From NCBI GenBank assembly GCA_016871315.1, contig VFZE01000001.1, positions 1-64,000 on the forward strand: 64,000 nt of DNA, read 5' to 3'. The stretch is from Acidimicrobiia bacterium. GTDB taxonomy: Bacteria > Acidobacteriota > Terriglobia > Bryobacterales > Bryobacteraceae. Within the stretch, counting starts at the first letter, position 1; the number at the start of each line of letters is the position of its first letter. The position numbers and the translations under genes were made by a program. Shown here in pieces: positions 8,400-17,993 of the stretch. The notes under the pieces are model-generated. The model ran no database searches. It was not told the DNA's origin and was given only the letters and a program-made list of their open reading frames with translations.

Positions 8400-9116
8400 A
8401 TGAGGATTTGTTTTTACAGCGCGCTTCTTCTGGCTCTGGCGCCGGCGGCGCCAGCCGCCTCCGCTCACGAGGAGCCGGTTTCCGCCGCCACGGTCGTGCG
8501 GGCCGATCCACGCTCGGGACGGCTGGTGCGCAGAGTCGTGGTGTCGCCGCGCGTGGTTCAATCCCGTATGGTCTCCCCGGCGCGCGGCTCGAACGCCAAA
8601 TTGACGCCCGCGTCCGGCTCGGAGGCCGTTAACGCGGTTGTCGAGGAGCTTTCCGCCGCGCATGGCGTCGATCCGCTGCTGGTGCACGCAGTGATTCAGG
8701 TGGAGAGCGGTTATAACCGGTTCGCGCTTTCGCACAAGGGAGCCCAGGGCCTGATGCAACTGATCCCGGCCACCGCGCGCCGCTTCGGCGTGCGCAACAG
8801 CTGGGACAGCCGGCAGAATATCGAGGGTGGCGTGAAGTATCTCCGGTTTCTGCAGGACCGGTTCGACGATCTGCAGCTGGTGCTGGCCGCCTACAATGCC
8901 GGCGAGGAGGCGGTGGCGAAATACCGCGGCATCCCGCCATACGCGGAAACGCAGCAATACGTGTATAAAGTAGGTGCGCGGCTCGGCCAGCTGCGCAGAT
9001 CGCAAAGCCGGCTGCTGGCCCAAGCCTCCAAACCCCAGGCGGTGGTGGTATCGGAATACCGCCCGCTGGAAACGATGATGGATGACCAAGGAAGGTTGCA
9101 TCTGAGAACGAGGTAG
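8400..9116 (+). CDS. Secreted lytic transglycosylase (SLT domain)
   Basis: 238 residues. Signal peptide at 1-20 (ALLLALAPAAPAASA). The SLT fold begins near residue 80 with the catalytic glutamate in VIQVESGYNRFALS. It continues with KGAQGLMQLIPATARRFGV and the AAYNAGEEAV motif, all standard for MltC/Slt-type cleavage of peptidoglycan glycan strands. The ATG at 8400 is chosen because it follows a good promoter and purine-rich site and directly precedes the signal peptide. Its partner downstream is a peptidoglycan amidase, so the two probably form a cell-wall remodelling unit. Confidence 0.92.
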   Translation: MRICFYSALLLALAPAAPAASAHEEPVSAATVVRADPRSGRLVRRVVVSPRVVQSRMVSPARGSNAKLTPASGSEAVNAVVEELSAAHGVDPLLVHAVIQVESGYNRFALSHKGAQGLMQLIPATARRFGVRNSWDSRQNIEGGVKYLRFLQDRFDDLQLVLAAYNAGEEAVAKYRGIPPYAETQQYVYKVGARLGQLRRSQSRLLAQASKPQAVVVSEYRPLETMMDDQGRLHLRTR

Positions 9117-9126
9117 CCCGGAGACC

Positions 9127-10692
9127 ATGCCTCCCGCCACATCCTCCCCCAGGCCGGCGGCCCGCTCCTCCCGCAGCGGGATCATGTCCGTTCTGCGCAT
9201 GGCTGGCCTCGTGCTGGCGGCGGTGGTGGGTCCCGCACAGACCGCGGCCGAGGTGGGCCAGCTCAAAGAGGTACGATACTGGTCGGCCGGGGAAGTTACC
9301 CGCGTTGCGCTGGAGCTGACGACCGAAGCGCGTTACAAGATCGACCGGCTGCCTGATCCGCCCCGCATCTATCTCGACCTCGCCGATATCCGCCCGCAAA
9401 CGGGGCCCGGGATTCACACGATCCCGGTCGGGGACGGCATCATCCGCCAGATCCGTGTCGCCTTGACGCAGAAGAACGTCACGCGCGTGGTGATCGACCT
9501 GGAAACCGAAGCCGAGTTCATCACCTCCCAGCTGAGCAATCCGGACCGTGTGATGGTCGAGCTGCGCCTGCCGGAACCGGTCAAGCCGGCGGCGCCGAAA
9601 AAGGAAGAACCGCGGCATGTTTCGCTGAAGTCTCCGGCGCGGCCGTTTGTTCCGCCGCCACCGGGGATAGGACTTGCGCGGCCGGCTCCGCTGCTGGCCT
9701 CCCTGGGGCGTCTGCCCGCCTATTCGCCGCGTTCCCCGCGCCTGCGCATTCCGGCCTTTCTTGAGCCTCCGCCGCTGCGCATAGCGCCTCCGCCGCAGCC
9801 GGCGGCCGTAGCGGCGCGAGAGGAGGCTTTGGACCCCGTGAAGGAAACGCCGCGCCAGTTCGCCGCCAAGGTTGAGCCGGCGCCGCGGGTGATTATCCCG
9901 GCGCCCAAATCCGAGCCTCCGCCGGAGGTGCGCATCGCCAAGCCCGCGGACCGTGACCGGCTCGGAAACCGGTCTTTGACCAGGGTGCTCGGCCTAAAGC
10001 TCGGCCGCGTGGTGCTGGACGCCGGACACGGCGGCCATGACACGGGCTCCATCAGCCGATCCGGCCTGCTCGAAAAGGAGCTTGTGCTGGACGTCACGCT
10101 GCGCCTCGGCAAGTTGATTGAGGAGCGGCTGCATGCCGAAGTCGTCTACACGCGCAAGGACGACACTTTCATTCCGCTCGAAAAGCGCACCCTGATCGCC
10201 AACCAGGCGCGCGCCGACCTGTTCCTTTCCATTCACGCTAACTCCAGCCCGCTGCGCAGTTCCCAGGGTGTGGAAACTTTTTATCTGAACTTCACGACAT
10301 CCAAGGAAGATCTCGACGTGGCCGCCCGCGAAAACGCCGGCGCGGAAAAGTCGATCCACGAACTGTCTGACCTGCTGAAGAAAATCGCCCTCAAAGATAA
10401 GATCGACGAATCCCGCGAATTCGCCGCGCGGATTCAAAGCGCCGCCTTCGAGCTGTCGCGCCAGAGCTTCGGCCCCATCCGCAACCGCGGCGTGAAGAAG
10501 GCGCCATTCATCGTGCTGATCGGCGCGGAAATGCCCAGCGTGCTTACCGAGATCGGCTTCATGACTAATGCGCGCGAGGAAGCGCTGCTGAAAAAGGGCG
10601 AGCACCGGCAGCGAATCGCCGAGGCGTTGTACAAGGGTATTTTTCAGTACACCGAATCGCTGAGCAGTTTTAGCGTGGCGCAGCGCCAGTAG
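9127..10692 (+). CDS. N-acetylmuramoyl-L-alanine amidase with AMIN domain (AmiC type)
   Basis: 521 residues, exported. An ATG at 9184 (SVLRMAGLVLAAVV...) gives a cleaner signal peptide than the upstream start. An AMIN domain (about residues 45-150) for envelope targeting is followed by a Pro-rich linker (155-280). The C-terminal Amidase_3 domain shows LDAGHGGHDTG, the glutamate in LLEKELVLD, SIHANS and the late catalytic glutamate in LTEIGFMTN, so the zinc and catalytic residues look complete. It cuts peptide stems from muramic acid during cell separation. It lies 10 nt after the transglycosylase. Confidence 0.93.
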   Translation: MPPATSSPRPAARSSRSGIMSVLRMAGLVLAAVVGPAQTAAEVGQLKEVRYWSAGEVTRVALELTTEARYKIDRLPDPPRIYLDLADIRPQTGPGIHTIPVGDGIIRQIRVALTQKNVTRVVIDLETEAEFITSQLSNPDRVMVELRLPEPVKPAAPKKEEPRHVSLKSPARPFVPPPPGIGLARPAPLLASLGRLPAYSPRSPRLRIPAFLEPPPLRIAPPPQPAAVAAREEALDPVKETPRQFAAKVEPAPRVIIPAPKSEPPPEVRIAKPADRDRLGNRSLTRVLGLKLGRVVLDAGHGGHDTGSISRSGLLEKELVLDVTLRLGKLIEERLHAEVVYTRKDDTFIPLEKRTLIANQARADLFLSIHANSSPLRSSQGVETFYLNFTTSKEDLDVAARENAGAEKSIHELSDLLKKIALKDKIDESREFAARIQSAAFELSRQSFGPIRNRGVKKAPFIVLIGAEMPSVLTEIGFMTNAREEALLKKGEHRQRIAEALYKGIFQYTESLSSFSVAQRQ

Positions 10693-10695
10693 GCA

Positions 10696-11610
10696 TTACT
10701 CAAACGGCAAGTAGACGCAACGATTCCGGCCGTCCTGCTTGGCGCGGTAGAGGGCGCAGTCGGCCACGCGGATCAGAGTCTCCGGCGTCGCGTAGGCATC
10801 CTTCTTTAGAGATGTGGCTCCGAAGCTGGCCGTAACATCCAGGCTTCCTCCGAGCAGTTCGATATGGGAAGACTGCACTGACTCCCTCATCCGCTCTGCG
10901 GCAGCCAAGGTGCTATCCTCATCGCATCCCGGCAGTACCATGAGGAACTCTTCACCGCCGTAGCGCCCCACCGCGTCATAGGGCCGGATGGAGTGCAGCA
11001 TGCGGTCAGCCACTTCGGCGAGCACCGCGTCGCCTGCGATGTGACCATAGCTGTCGTTGATTCCCTTAAACCGGTCCAGGTCGCCGATGACAATGCCGAC
11101 GACGGAGTTTTCCCGCTGGCAACGTGCCAGCTCTTTGGCAAGAATGTCAAAGATGGCTCTCCGGTTCCACAGCTTAGTGAGGGAATCCCGCGTTGCCTGT
11201 ACCCGAAGCTCTTCGCGGGCCGCGAGCAGTTCCCTTTGCAGTTCAATGATGCGGCGGCCGGGACCCAACCGCACCTTGAGTTCATTCTGATCGAACGGCT
11301 TGACTAGATAATCGTCGGCGCCGGCCTCCATGCCCGCGATCAAGTCTTCCTTTTCGTGCCGTGAGGTGAGCAGCAAAATGTAGGTGTAATGGTCGTTGGC
11401 CTGCTCCCGCACGCGGCGGCAAACCTCCAGGCCGCTCAAGCCCGGCATCATCCAGTCGAGAATGACCAGCCGGGGCGCCTCCTCGCCACTGAGGATGTTC
11501 CAAGCCTCCGTGCCATCCGAGGCCGTGATCACCCGGTAGCCCCATTTTTTCAGATCCGCTTCCAATAGCCGGCGTGAAACCGCACTATCGTCGGCGATCA
11601 GGATGTCCAT
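10696..11610 (-). CDS. Response regulator diguanylate cyclase (REC-GGDEF)
   Basis: 304 residues. An N-terminal receiver domain has the acidic pair near DDS, the phospho-acceptor Asp in LVILDWMMPG and the Lys in YLVKPFD. A C-terminal GGDEF domain has the active-site motif RYGGEEF. The inhibitory RxxD site (RPYD) lies at the expected distance just before it, so product inhibition by c-di-GMP is likely retained. It makes c-di-GMP from two GTP. No cognate histidine kinase is next to it. It is convergent with the amidase gene (3-nt gap). Confidence 0.95.
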   Translation of the reverse strand: MDILIADDSAVSRRLLEADLKKWGYRVITASDGTEAWNILSGEEAPRLVILDWMMPGLSGLEVCRRVREQANDHYTYILLLTSRHEKEDLIAGMEAGADDYLVKPFDQNELKVRLGPGRRIIELQRELLAAREELRVQATRDSLTKLWNRRAIFDILAKELARCQRENSVVGIVIGDLDRFKGINDSYGHIAGDAVLAEVADRMLHSIRPYDAVGRYGGEEFLMVLPGCDEDSTLAAAERMRESVQSSHIELLGGSLDVTASFGATSLKKDAYATPETLIRVADCALYRAKQDGRNRCVYLPFE

Positions 11611-12101
11611 ATTGTCCGTCCGGATCCCCGGTATCGCGCCCGCTCACTTCTGCGCATTTTTTCACTTGCCCGGTCTGCCTCTCATGAAATGAAAAAGCAT
11701 GTCAAGGTACCTCTTCAGAGCCTACCCTTGCTTCTTCTCATGCTGCTTCTTGTCCTCCAAGAAAGTTCCGCTCGAACCTCCAGGCCTCCTGCCCGTGCTG
11801 CTGCAGAAGCTCACCCTTCAGTCCTCCTATCTTAACTTATCGGCAAACCTCTGTCCTGCGGTAGAGTTAGGGGATTGTCTGGGCCAGAATTATCCTCGGC
11901 CGACCCATGGCCGACGGAGATCGGGCATCTCTTTATTCATCAACAGTTTATGATTATCCTGCTCCCGGATGCTCAGTACTTATCAGGTCTACTGGTACTC
12001 TCACAACGCCTATGGCTTCTAGGCCTTCTGGATTGCGGGCTCCGGCACGCCCTTTTGCCTGACCCTCCATTGCTGACCCTGACAGAGTTATCTTGGAGGG
12101 A
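11611..12101 (+). other. 491-bp divergent intergenic region, no gene recognised
   Basis: Lies between the cyclase (leftward) and the next gene (rightward). The + strand is strikingly pyrimidine-rich around 11720-11840 and the region is less GC-rich than its surroundings. A small inverted repeat TCGGCC/GGCCGA sits at 11896-11914. Short frames on both strands give low-complexity peptides with no family match. It may be a long untranslated leader, an RNA gene or decayed mobile DNA; nothing here decides between these. Confidence 0.4.
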
Positions 12102-13685
12102 ATGAGATTCTACTTGCCACTCCTGATGGCTGCGCTTTGCGTGGCTCAAGTCCGGCTCGACGAGTACCCTCAGAAGCGGGTATCGTTCTACAAGGCGGCA
12201 GACCCGGCCGTTCCCAAGGCTTTGCTCGTGGAACCTCGGCCGTTTCCGCTCAGCGAAGTCACCTCCCAGGTGCGCGCCTCTGACGGCGCAGTGTGGACCG
12301 GCACACGGCGCGGCCTCATCCGCTACCAGCCCACGGCCCCTGCCGCGGATCAGGTTCAATACTTCCATTCGCGCCGTTACCTTTGGGACGATCACGTGCT
12401 GCATCTTGCCGCCGGAGAATCAGCCTCGGTATGGGTGCGAACCAATACCGGGGTAAGCCACATCAGGCTGGAGCCGATGACGCTGATGCGGAAAGCCGCG
12501 CTGTTTGAAGACCGCGTTGCGAAACGCCATTACCGTCACGGCTTGGTAGCTTCCTCCAATCTGCTGACCCCGGGCGATCTCTCCACGAATCAGCTTGACC
12601 CGAGCGACAACGACGGACTCTGGACCGCCATGTACGCCGCGGCGGAATGCTTCCGCTACGCCGTGACCAAATCACCGGAAGCGTTGGAGAGAGCAACGCG
12701 CTCCACCGAAGCGGTGCTGTTTCTCGAATCCGTCACCGGGCGGTCCGGCTATCCCGCCCGCAGCTTCATCAAACGCGGGGAATGGCGTCCGCAAGGCGGC
12801 GTCTGGCACTGGGCTCCCGATGGCGAGTATGAGTGGAAGGCCGACACCAGCTCCGATGAAATCGTAGGCCACTTCTACCTGTTCGGCATCGCGCACGATC
12901 TGCTGCCGGATCCGGCCTTGCGCCGCCGCATTGCCGCCACCGCCGCGCGCATCGCCGATCACATCGCCGCTCACCGTTGGAACCTCACCGACATCCACGG
13001 CCAGCCGACCTATTGGGGCCGGTGGTCGCCGGAGTATTTTGAAACTCCGCGCGGCAAGCCCGACGCTCCGCTGAACGCGCTGGAGATCCTCAGCTTCTTC
13101 AAGACGGCGCATCACATCACGGGAGAGGAGCGCTTTGACGCCATCTACAAGAAACTCGCCCTGGAGATGAACTATGCCGAGATGACCACGCGGCTGCTCG
13201 AACTGCGCCAGGTGATCAACTATTCCGACGAGGAGCTTGCCATGCTTCCCTTCTATCTCCTGTTCCGCTACGAAAAAGACGCAAAGTTGGTCGCTCTCTA
13301 CCGCCGCGCGCTGGATCAGTGGTGGCAGAACATCCAGCGCGAGAATAATCCGCTGTGGAACTTCATCTATCAAACCGCCAGTCCCGCCGCGAAAGTGGAC
13401 TTGGCCGCCGCCGTGCACACTCTCTACCGCATACCGCTGGAGCTTGTCACCTGGACGGTTGACAACTCCCACCGCGCCGACATCGTTTGGGAAAAAAACA
13501 ACGACCGCTTCCGCCAGCCGCAATCGGTGAACTTCCTCCCGCCCGACGAACGGCCGGTGATGAAGTGGAACGGCAATCCATTCCGCGTGAGCGGGGGCAA
13601 CGGAGGCCGTTCCGAAGATGACGGCGCCTTCTTCCTGCTGCCGTATTGGATGGGCCGGTATCACAAGCTGCTGATCGGGGAATAA
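12102..13685 (+). CDS. Exported protein of unknown function, probable alpha/alpha-barrel (glycosidase-like) fold
   Basis: 527 residues. Signal peptide at 1-17 (MRFYLPLLMAALCVAQ). An early segment GAVWTGTRRGLIRYQP resembles one blade of the two-component-regulator type beta-propeller. The rest is helical with repeated aromatic-rich hairpins (DNDGLWTAMYAAAECFRYA, SSDEIVGHFYLFGIAHDLL), like six-hairpin glycosidases or lyases, but no catalytic pair can be named. The ATG is preceded by GGAGGG only two bases away, so an upstream TTG at 12093 is also possible. No operon partner is visible. Confidence 0.65.
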   Translation: MRFYLPLLMAALCVAQVRLDEYPQKRVSFYKAADPAVPKALLVEPRPFPLSEVTSQVRASDGAVWTGTRRGLIRYQPTAPAADQVQYFHSRRYLWDDHVLHLAAGESASVWVRTNTGVSHIRLEPMTLMRKAALFEDRVAKRHYRHGLVASSNLLTPGDLSTNQLDPSDNDGLWTAMYAAAECFRYAVTKSPEALERATRSTEAVLFLESVTGRSGYPARSFIKRGEWRPQGGVWHWAPDGEYEWKADTSSDEIVGHFYLFGIAHDLLPDPALRRRIAATAARIADHIAAHRWNLTDIHGQPTYWGRWSPEYFETPRGKPDAPLNALEILSFFKTAHHITGEERFDAIYKKLALEMNYAEMTTRLLELRQVINYSDEELAMLPFYLLFRYEKDAKLVALYRRALDQWWQNIQRENNPLWNFIYQTASPAAKVDLAAAVHTLYRIPLELVTWTVDNSHRADIVWEKNNDRFRQPQSVNFLPPDERPVMKWNGNPFRVSGGNGGRSEDDGAFFLLPYWMGRYHKLLIGE

Positions 13686-13765
13686 GACGGCGGGTTTGCG
13701 CTGCAGGGCTGCGCGCATTTAAGATGAAGTTGTCGTGAATCGCCGCCGCGCAAAGTGAAATCTCC

Positions 13766-14233
13766 ATGATCTATAGCCGCTCGGCAGAATATGCCATCCG
13801 GGCCTTTGTTCACTTGGCTCATACTCCGCAAGGCGCTTATGTCATGGCGCGCCAGATCGCCGAGGAAACGCAGATCCCCGCGCACTTCCTCGCCAAGATC
13901 CTGCAGCAGCTGGCCCGCAAGGGCTTCCTGCGGTCCTCCAAGGGGCCCACGGGAGGATTCTGCCTGCGCAAGCCCGCAAACGACATCACGATGCTGGAGA
14001 TCGTCGAAGCTGTCGACGGGCTTCAAGACTATCAGCGGTGCATCAGCGGTTACCATGAATGCAACGACCAGGCTCCTTGCGGACTGCACGATGGCTGGAA
14101 GCACATGCGGTCGCGTATCATGGATTATTTGGAGGGGACGACGATCGCCCAGGTGGCGGAAAGTCTCGAAACCAAGAAAGCGGCGATCGAGAGATATAAG
14201 AAGACCGCTCTCAAACAGTTTCCGCGAGGCTGA
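13766..14233 (+). CDS. Rrf2-family transcriptional regulator, probable Fe-S sensor
   Basis: 155 residues. An N-terminal winged helix opens with the Rrf2 signature [16 protein letters not shown], followed by the recognition region [28 protein letters not shown]. Three cysteines are spaced C-x6-C-x5-C ([14 protein letters not shown]), close to the IscR/NsrR cluster arrangement (C-x5-C-x5-C), so Fe-S or nitric-oxide sensing is likely. The target genes are unknown; clpP follows 37 nt later on the same strand and could be co-transcribed. No Fe-S assembly gene is in the window. Confidence 0.88.
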   Translation: MIYSRSAEYAIRAFVHLAHTPQGAYVMARQIAEETQIPAHFLAKILQQLARKGFLRSSKGPTGGFCLRKPANDITMLEIVEAVDGLQDYQRCISGYHECNDQAPCGLHDGWKHMRSRIMDYLEGTTIAQVAESLETKKAAIERYKKTALKQFPRG

Positions 14234-14270
14234 ATTGCCCCGGTCCGCAAAGTGAAAAAGGAGAATACTT

Positions 14271-14879
14271 GTGATGAATTCGGTTTTGGTGCCCATGGTC
14301 GTCGAGCAGACGTCGCGCGGTGAACGCGCCTTCGATATCTACTCGCGGCTTCTCAAGGAGAACATCATCTTCCTCGGCACCCCGATCGATGACCAGGTTG
14401 CGAACCTGATCATCGCCCAGATGCTATTTCTGGCCGCCGAAGATCCGGAAAAGGATATTTCGCTTTACATCAACTCCCCGGGCGGCTCTATCACCGCGGG
14501 GCTTGCGATCCTCGACACGATGCGCCTGGTCGAGCCCGACATCACCACCTACTGCGTCGGGCAGGCCGCTTCCATGGCCGCCGTTCTGCTGGCCTGCGGC
14601 ACCAAGGGCAAGCGCTTCTCGCTGCCCCATTCGCGGATCCTGATTCACCAGCCGTCGATGAGCGGACTGGCCGGTCAGGCCGCCGACATCGACATCTACG
14701 CCAAAGAGATTCTGCGGATGCGCGAGACGCTCAACCAGATCCTTGCCGATGCCACCGGTCAGCCCACCGACCGCATCGCCCGCGACGTCGACCGCGACTA
14801 CATCATGGAGCCGGATCAGGCCGTCTCCTACGGCATGGTGGACCGCGTCATCGCCTCGCGCGACGAGCAACCGAAGTAG
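14271..14879 (+). CDS. clpP: ATP-dependent Clp protease proteolytic subunit
   Basis: 202-residue serine protease subunit forming the 14-mer chamber with ClpX/ClpA. The catalytic Ser is in [12 protein letters not shown], the His in [12 protein letters not shown], and the Asp in RDVDRDYIM. The GTG at 14271 and ATG at 14274 are adjacent; an AAGGAG at 14258-14263 suits either. No clpX is adjacent in the window, unlike many genomes. Confidence 0.97.
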   Translation: MMNSVLVPMVVEQTSRGERAFDIYSRLLKENIIFLGTPIDDQVANLIIAQMLFLAAEDPEKDISLYINSPGGSITAGLAILDTMRLVEPDITTYCVGQAASMAAVLLACGTKGKRFSLPHSRILIHQPSMSGLAGQAADIDIYAKEILRMRETLNQILADATGQPTDRIARDVDRDYIMEPDQAVSYGMVDRVIASRDEQPK

Positions 14880-14889
14880 CGGTGCGCGG

Positions 14890-15924
14890 CTACCGTCCGC
14901 TCAGCTTCAAAATCCGGTGATTGTAACTGTCGGAGATATACAGGTCGCCTGTCAAGGCTTCCACCGTCACCCCGTGCGGACGCCGTAACCGGCTGCGCAC
15001 GGGATCATCGGAAACGATGGTATCGCCCGCCTCGCCCGTTCCGGCGATCGTCTGCGTCTTTCCCGTTTTCACCGCGTAGCGCCGGACCAGGTGATTCTCC
15101 GCGTCGGCGATGATCACGTCCCCGTTGCGGTCCATCGTCAGGTGCTTGGGTCCCTTCAGATCCGGCTGCACACTGCCCGGCGCGATCAAGGTCCGTATCC
15201 GGCCCGCTTTGTCCACCACGCGCAGCGCATTGCCTCCGCGCTCCAGCACGTACACATTCCCTTCGCCATCGGCCGCCACCGCCCGCGGATCCACCAGCGG
15301 ACTCTCCTCCGCCACCGCGCCATCGGCGGGCACACCCTTGTCCCCGTTTCCCGCCACCGTCTTCACGGTCCCGCTCTTCAGGTCGACCACCCGCACGCGC
15401 CGGTTGGATAAGTCCGCCACGTACAACTTATCCGAGGTTGGATTCAATTCCATCGCGAAGATTCCATGGAAGGCCGCCTTCAACGCCGGCCCGCCGTCTC
15501 CGGAATAGCCGGCGTCGCCGTTGCCGGCCACCGTCGTGATGATGCCCGACTTCAGGTCCACCTTGCGCACGCGGTTGTTGTGTGTGTCGGCGATGAACAT
15601 CTGGTCGCCGCGCGAAATCACGATGCCGTGAGGGTCGTTCAACTGGGCCGCCTCCGCCCTTCCTCCGTCGCCGCTAAAGCCCATTTGACCAGTGCCCGCC
15701 GCCACCGACGTCTTGCCCGCGCGGTCTACCCGGATCACCCGGTGGCCCTTGAACTCGCAGACATAATAATTGCCGCGGCTGTCAAACGCCACGCCGAACG
15801 GTTCAATGAACCGGATCTGTTTCGCTTCGGCGCCCGCCGCGCCCTCACCTCCCCCGGCGATGTGCTCGAGTTTTGCCGGCATCGCCGCCACGGCCGCCGC
15901 CATTACCATCCAAGCGATCCTCAT
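14890..15924 (-). CDS. Secreted NHL-repeat beta-propeller protein
   Basis: 344 residues with a signal peptide (1-18). About five or six NHL-type blades follow, for example FGVAFDSRGNYYVCEFKGHR, PHGIVISRGDQMFIADTHNN and PHGVTVEALTGDLYISDSYN, interleaved with VAGNGDAGYSGDGGPA loops common in acidobacterial NHL proteins. Such propellers bind ligands or partners; no catalytic residues are evident. It is convergent with clpP (10-nt gap) and divergent from the RraA-like gene. Confidence 0.85.
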   Translation of the reverse strand: MRIAWMVMAAAVAAMPAKLEHIAGGGEGAAGAEAKQIRFIEPFGVAFDSRGNYYVCEFKGHRVIRVDRAGKTSVAAGTGQMGFSGDGGRAEAAQLNDPHGIVISRGDQMFIADTHNNRVRKVDLKSGIITTVAGNGDAGYSGDGGPALKAAFHGIFAMELNPTSDKLYVADLSNRRVRVVDLKSGTVKTVAGNGDKGVPADGAVAEESPLVDPRAVAADGEGNVYVLERGGNALRVVDKAGRIRTLIAPGSVQPDLKGPKHLTMDRNGDVIIADAENHLVRRYAVKTGKTQTIAGTGEAGDTIVSDDPVRSRLRRPHGVTVEALTGDLYISDSYNHRILKLSGR

Positions 15925-15997
15925 GACTCCCTACTCTACCGGCTGCCGCCGCCGGATCACAACCTCCGTGGGCGCATGAAAGTACGAGAATGGGGAG

Positions 15998-16666
15998 ATG
16001 CCTTGGTCCAACGATGAGCAGATGTTTTCCCTCGCCCGCCGCCAGCTGTTCACCGCCGTGATCGGCGACATCATGGATAAGATAGGATTGCGCCGGCAGT
16101 TTCTGCCTCCCTACATTCAGCCGCTCGATCGCGGCATGACCGCCGTGGGCCGCGCGATGACGGTACTCCAGTCCGATTGTGAAGACGGCGCCGGCGGCGC
16201 CCAGCCGTTCGGGCTGATGCTCGATGCGCTGGACGATCTCAAGCCCGGGGAAATCTACCTCTGCTCGGCCGGCTCGCCTCCTTATGCCCTTTGGGGGGAG
16301 CTGATGTCGACGCGCGCCATGCGCTGCGGGGCCGCGGGAGCCGTGCTCGACGGTTACCTCCGCGATACGCATGGCATCCTCAAACTCGGTTTCCCTTGTT
16401 TCTCGCGCGGCTGCTACGCACAGGACCAGGCGGGCCGCGGCAAAGTCTCCGATTTCCGCGTCTCCATCCAGATCGGCGGCGTCCATGTTTCCCCCGGCGA
16501 CATTGTATTCGCCGACGTCGATGGCGTCTGCATCGTCCCCCGCCATGCCGAGCGGGAAGTCTTCGAGCGCGCTCTCGAAAAAGTCCAGGGCGAAAACGTG
16601 GTCCGCGAAGCGCTGGAGCAAGGCATGCCCGCCCGAGAAGCTTTCGACCGCTTCGGCATTCTTTAA
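15998..16666 (+). CDS. RraA-like / demethylmenaquinone methyltransferase-type aldolase family protein
   Basis: 222 residues. The RraA fold is indicated by GELMSTRAMRCGAAGAVLDGYLRDTHGI (the usual G-x-x-x-x-x-x-A-x-x-x-G-x-x-G-x-x-x-x-G-x-x-R-D) and PGDIVFADVDGVCIVP near the C-terminus. Members act as 4-hydroxy-4-methyl-2-oxoglutarate aldolases or as RNase E inhibitors. The Arg-Asp of the aldolase site is present, so an aldolase/decarboxylase on a 2-oxo acid is more likely. The partner pathway is not in the window. Confidence 0.82.
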   Translation: MPWSNDEQMFSLARRQLFTAVIGDIMDKIGLRRQFLPPYIQPLDRGMTAVGRAMTVLQSDCEDGAGGAQPFGLMLDALDDLKPGEIYLCSAGSPPYALWGELMSTRAMRCGAAGAVLDGYLRDTHGILKLGFPCFSRGCYAQDQAGRGKVSDFRVSIQIGGVHVSPGDIVFADVDGVCIVPRHAEREVFERALEKVQGENVVREALEQGMPAREAFDRFGIL

Positions 16667-16692
16667 CCGGGACGCGCGCTATGATGACCTAG

Positions 16693-16929
16693 ATGGAGCC
16701 GTTGACGATCGACCCTGAGCTGAACCGGCTCGCGCTGGAAGAAGCCGCCGGCCAGTTCCCCGAGTTCGCGGGCAAGGCTGCCGGCGTTGTGGCGCGGCCC
16801 CTGTTCCGCGGCTACGCCTGGCAACTGGAGTGGCGCGGGAGTCCTCCCGAAGGCCAGCAGGCCTGGGAGTTCCAAAACGCCGCGGTCCGCGCCTATAAGA
16901 GACTTGCCGGTATTCAGGATAAAACGTGA
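16693..16929 (+). CDS. Small protein of unknown function coupled to a radical SAM gene
   Basis: 78 residues, soluble, no recognised family. It is rich in Ala/Glu and aromatic residues (WQLEWRG, WEFQNAAVRAY). Its stop overlaps the radical SAM start as GTGA (16926-16929), so translation is coupled. It has no leader-peptide/core layout and no Cys, so a RiPP precursor is only a weak possibility. A small accessory subunit is equally possible. Confidence 0.6.
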   Translation: MEPLTIDPELNRLALEEAAGQFPEFAGKAAGVVARPLFRGYAWQLEWRGSPPEGQQAWEFQNAAVRAYKRLAGIQDKT

Positions 16930-17993
16930 GCGGCAACCAGCAAGTCCATCCCAGCCGCATCCGGCTGGAGGCCAGCTCCGTCTGCCAGCTGGAATGTCCC
17001 GCCTGCCCGACCGCTTCCGGGGAAACCAAGCCGGTGCTGGGCGCCGGCCATCTGCGGTTGGCCCGATTCCGCCAGCTACTGGAAGACAACCCGCAACTCG
17101 TCCACATTGAACTGAGCAACTACGGCGAACTGTTTCTCAACCCGGAACTCCCCGCAATCATGGAGTCCGCCCATCAGCAAGGGGTGCGTCTGACCGCCGA
17201 CAACGGCGCCAACTTCAACACCGTTTCGGAAAGCACGTTGGAGGCTCTCGTCAAGTTCCGCTTTCACAGCATCACCTGCTCACTCGATGGCGTTACTCAG
17301 GAGACGTATGCGCAATACCGCAAGGGCGGTGACCTGGACACCGTGCTGGCCAATATCCACAAACTGAATCAACTGAAGCAGCGCTACGGCTCCCCGTACC
17401 CGAAGCTGCTGTGGCAGTTCATCCTCTTCCCGCACAATCAGCACCAGGTGGAGGAGGCGCGCCGCATGGCCGAGGAACTCGGCATGCGCTTCCGCATCAA
17501 GCTTGCCTGGAATGAAGACGCAGATCAGAGCCCGCTGGTTCAAATCGAAGGAGCCGGCAGCCGGTCGGAATACCGCCAGCGCTACGGAGTCAACTACAAA
17601 CGCGAACTCTGCCGGCAGCTCTGGCGCATGCCCCAGATCAACTGGGACGGCCGCGTCATGGGCTGCTGCCGGAATTTCTGGGGAGAGTTCGGCGGCAACG
17701 CGTTTGAAGACGGCATCGGGCAGGTCTCCAATTCGACGCGCATGGTCTATGCACGGCGCATGCTGATGGGCCAGGTTCCGGCGAAGCAAGAGATCCCCTG
17801 CACCACGTGCGATCTTTACTTAGACATGCACTCCTCCGGCCGCTGGCTTTCCGCATCGGAGATCCGAATCCCCGCCGCGATTCTCGAATGGCTGTACCGG
17901 CGCCGTCTGGCCAACACGCTCACCTTCGCCGCTGCCGGCGCGCTGTTCCGTCTCGCCGAGGCCGCTCTAGAATGGCGGACGAAAACAGGATAG
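16926..17993 (+). CDS. Radical SAM protein with SPASM-like C-terminal cluster region
   Basis: 355 residues. The radical SAM cluster motif C-x3-C-x2-C is at residues 20-27 (CQLECPAC), followed by the TIM-barrel elements HIELSNYGELFLNPEL and ITCSLDGVTQETYAQYR. The C-terminal part has further cysteines (ELCRQLW, VMGCCRNFWGE, PCTTCDLY), as in SPASM/twitch auxiliary clusters. The substrate is unknown. The GTG start overlaps the 78-residue gene, and the next gene, a glycosyltransferase, starts right after its stop. The three form one operon, perhaps making a modified peptide or sugar-linked product. Confidence 0.85.
   Translation: MSGNQQVHPSRIRLEASSVCQLECPACPTASGETKPVLGAGHLRLARFRQLLEDNPQLVHIELSNYGELFLNPELPAIMESAHQQGVRLTADNGANFNTVSESTLEALVKFRFHSITCSLDGVTQETYAQYRKGGDLDTVLANIHKLNQLKQRYGSPYPKLLWQFILFPHNQHQVEEARRMAEELGMRFRIKLAWNEDADQSPLVQIEGAGSRSEYRQRYGVNYKRELCRQLWRMPQINWDGRVMGCCRNFWGEFGGNAFEDGIGQVSNSTRMVYARRMLMGQVPAKQEIPCTTCDLYLDMHSSGRWLSASEIRIPAAILEWLYRRRLANTLTFAAAGALFRLAEAALEWRTKTG

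Noticed and set aside
11699-11953. An 84-codon rightward frame in the divergent gap
   Set aside because: Low-complexity Leu/Ser/Pro peptide arising from a pyrimidine-rich tract; no ribosome site or family.
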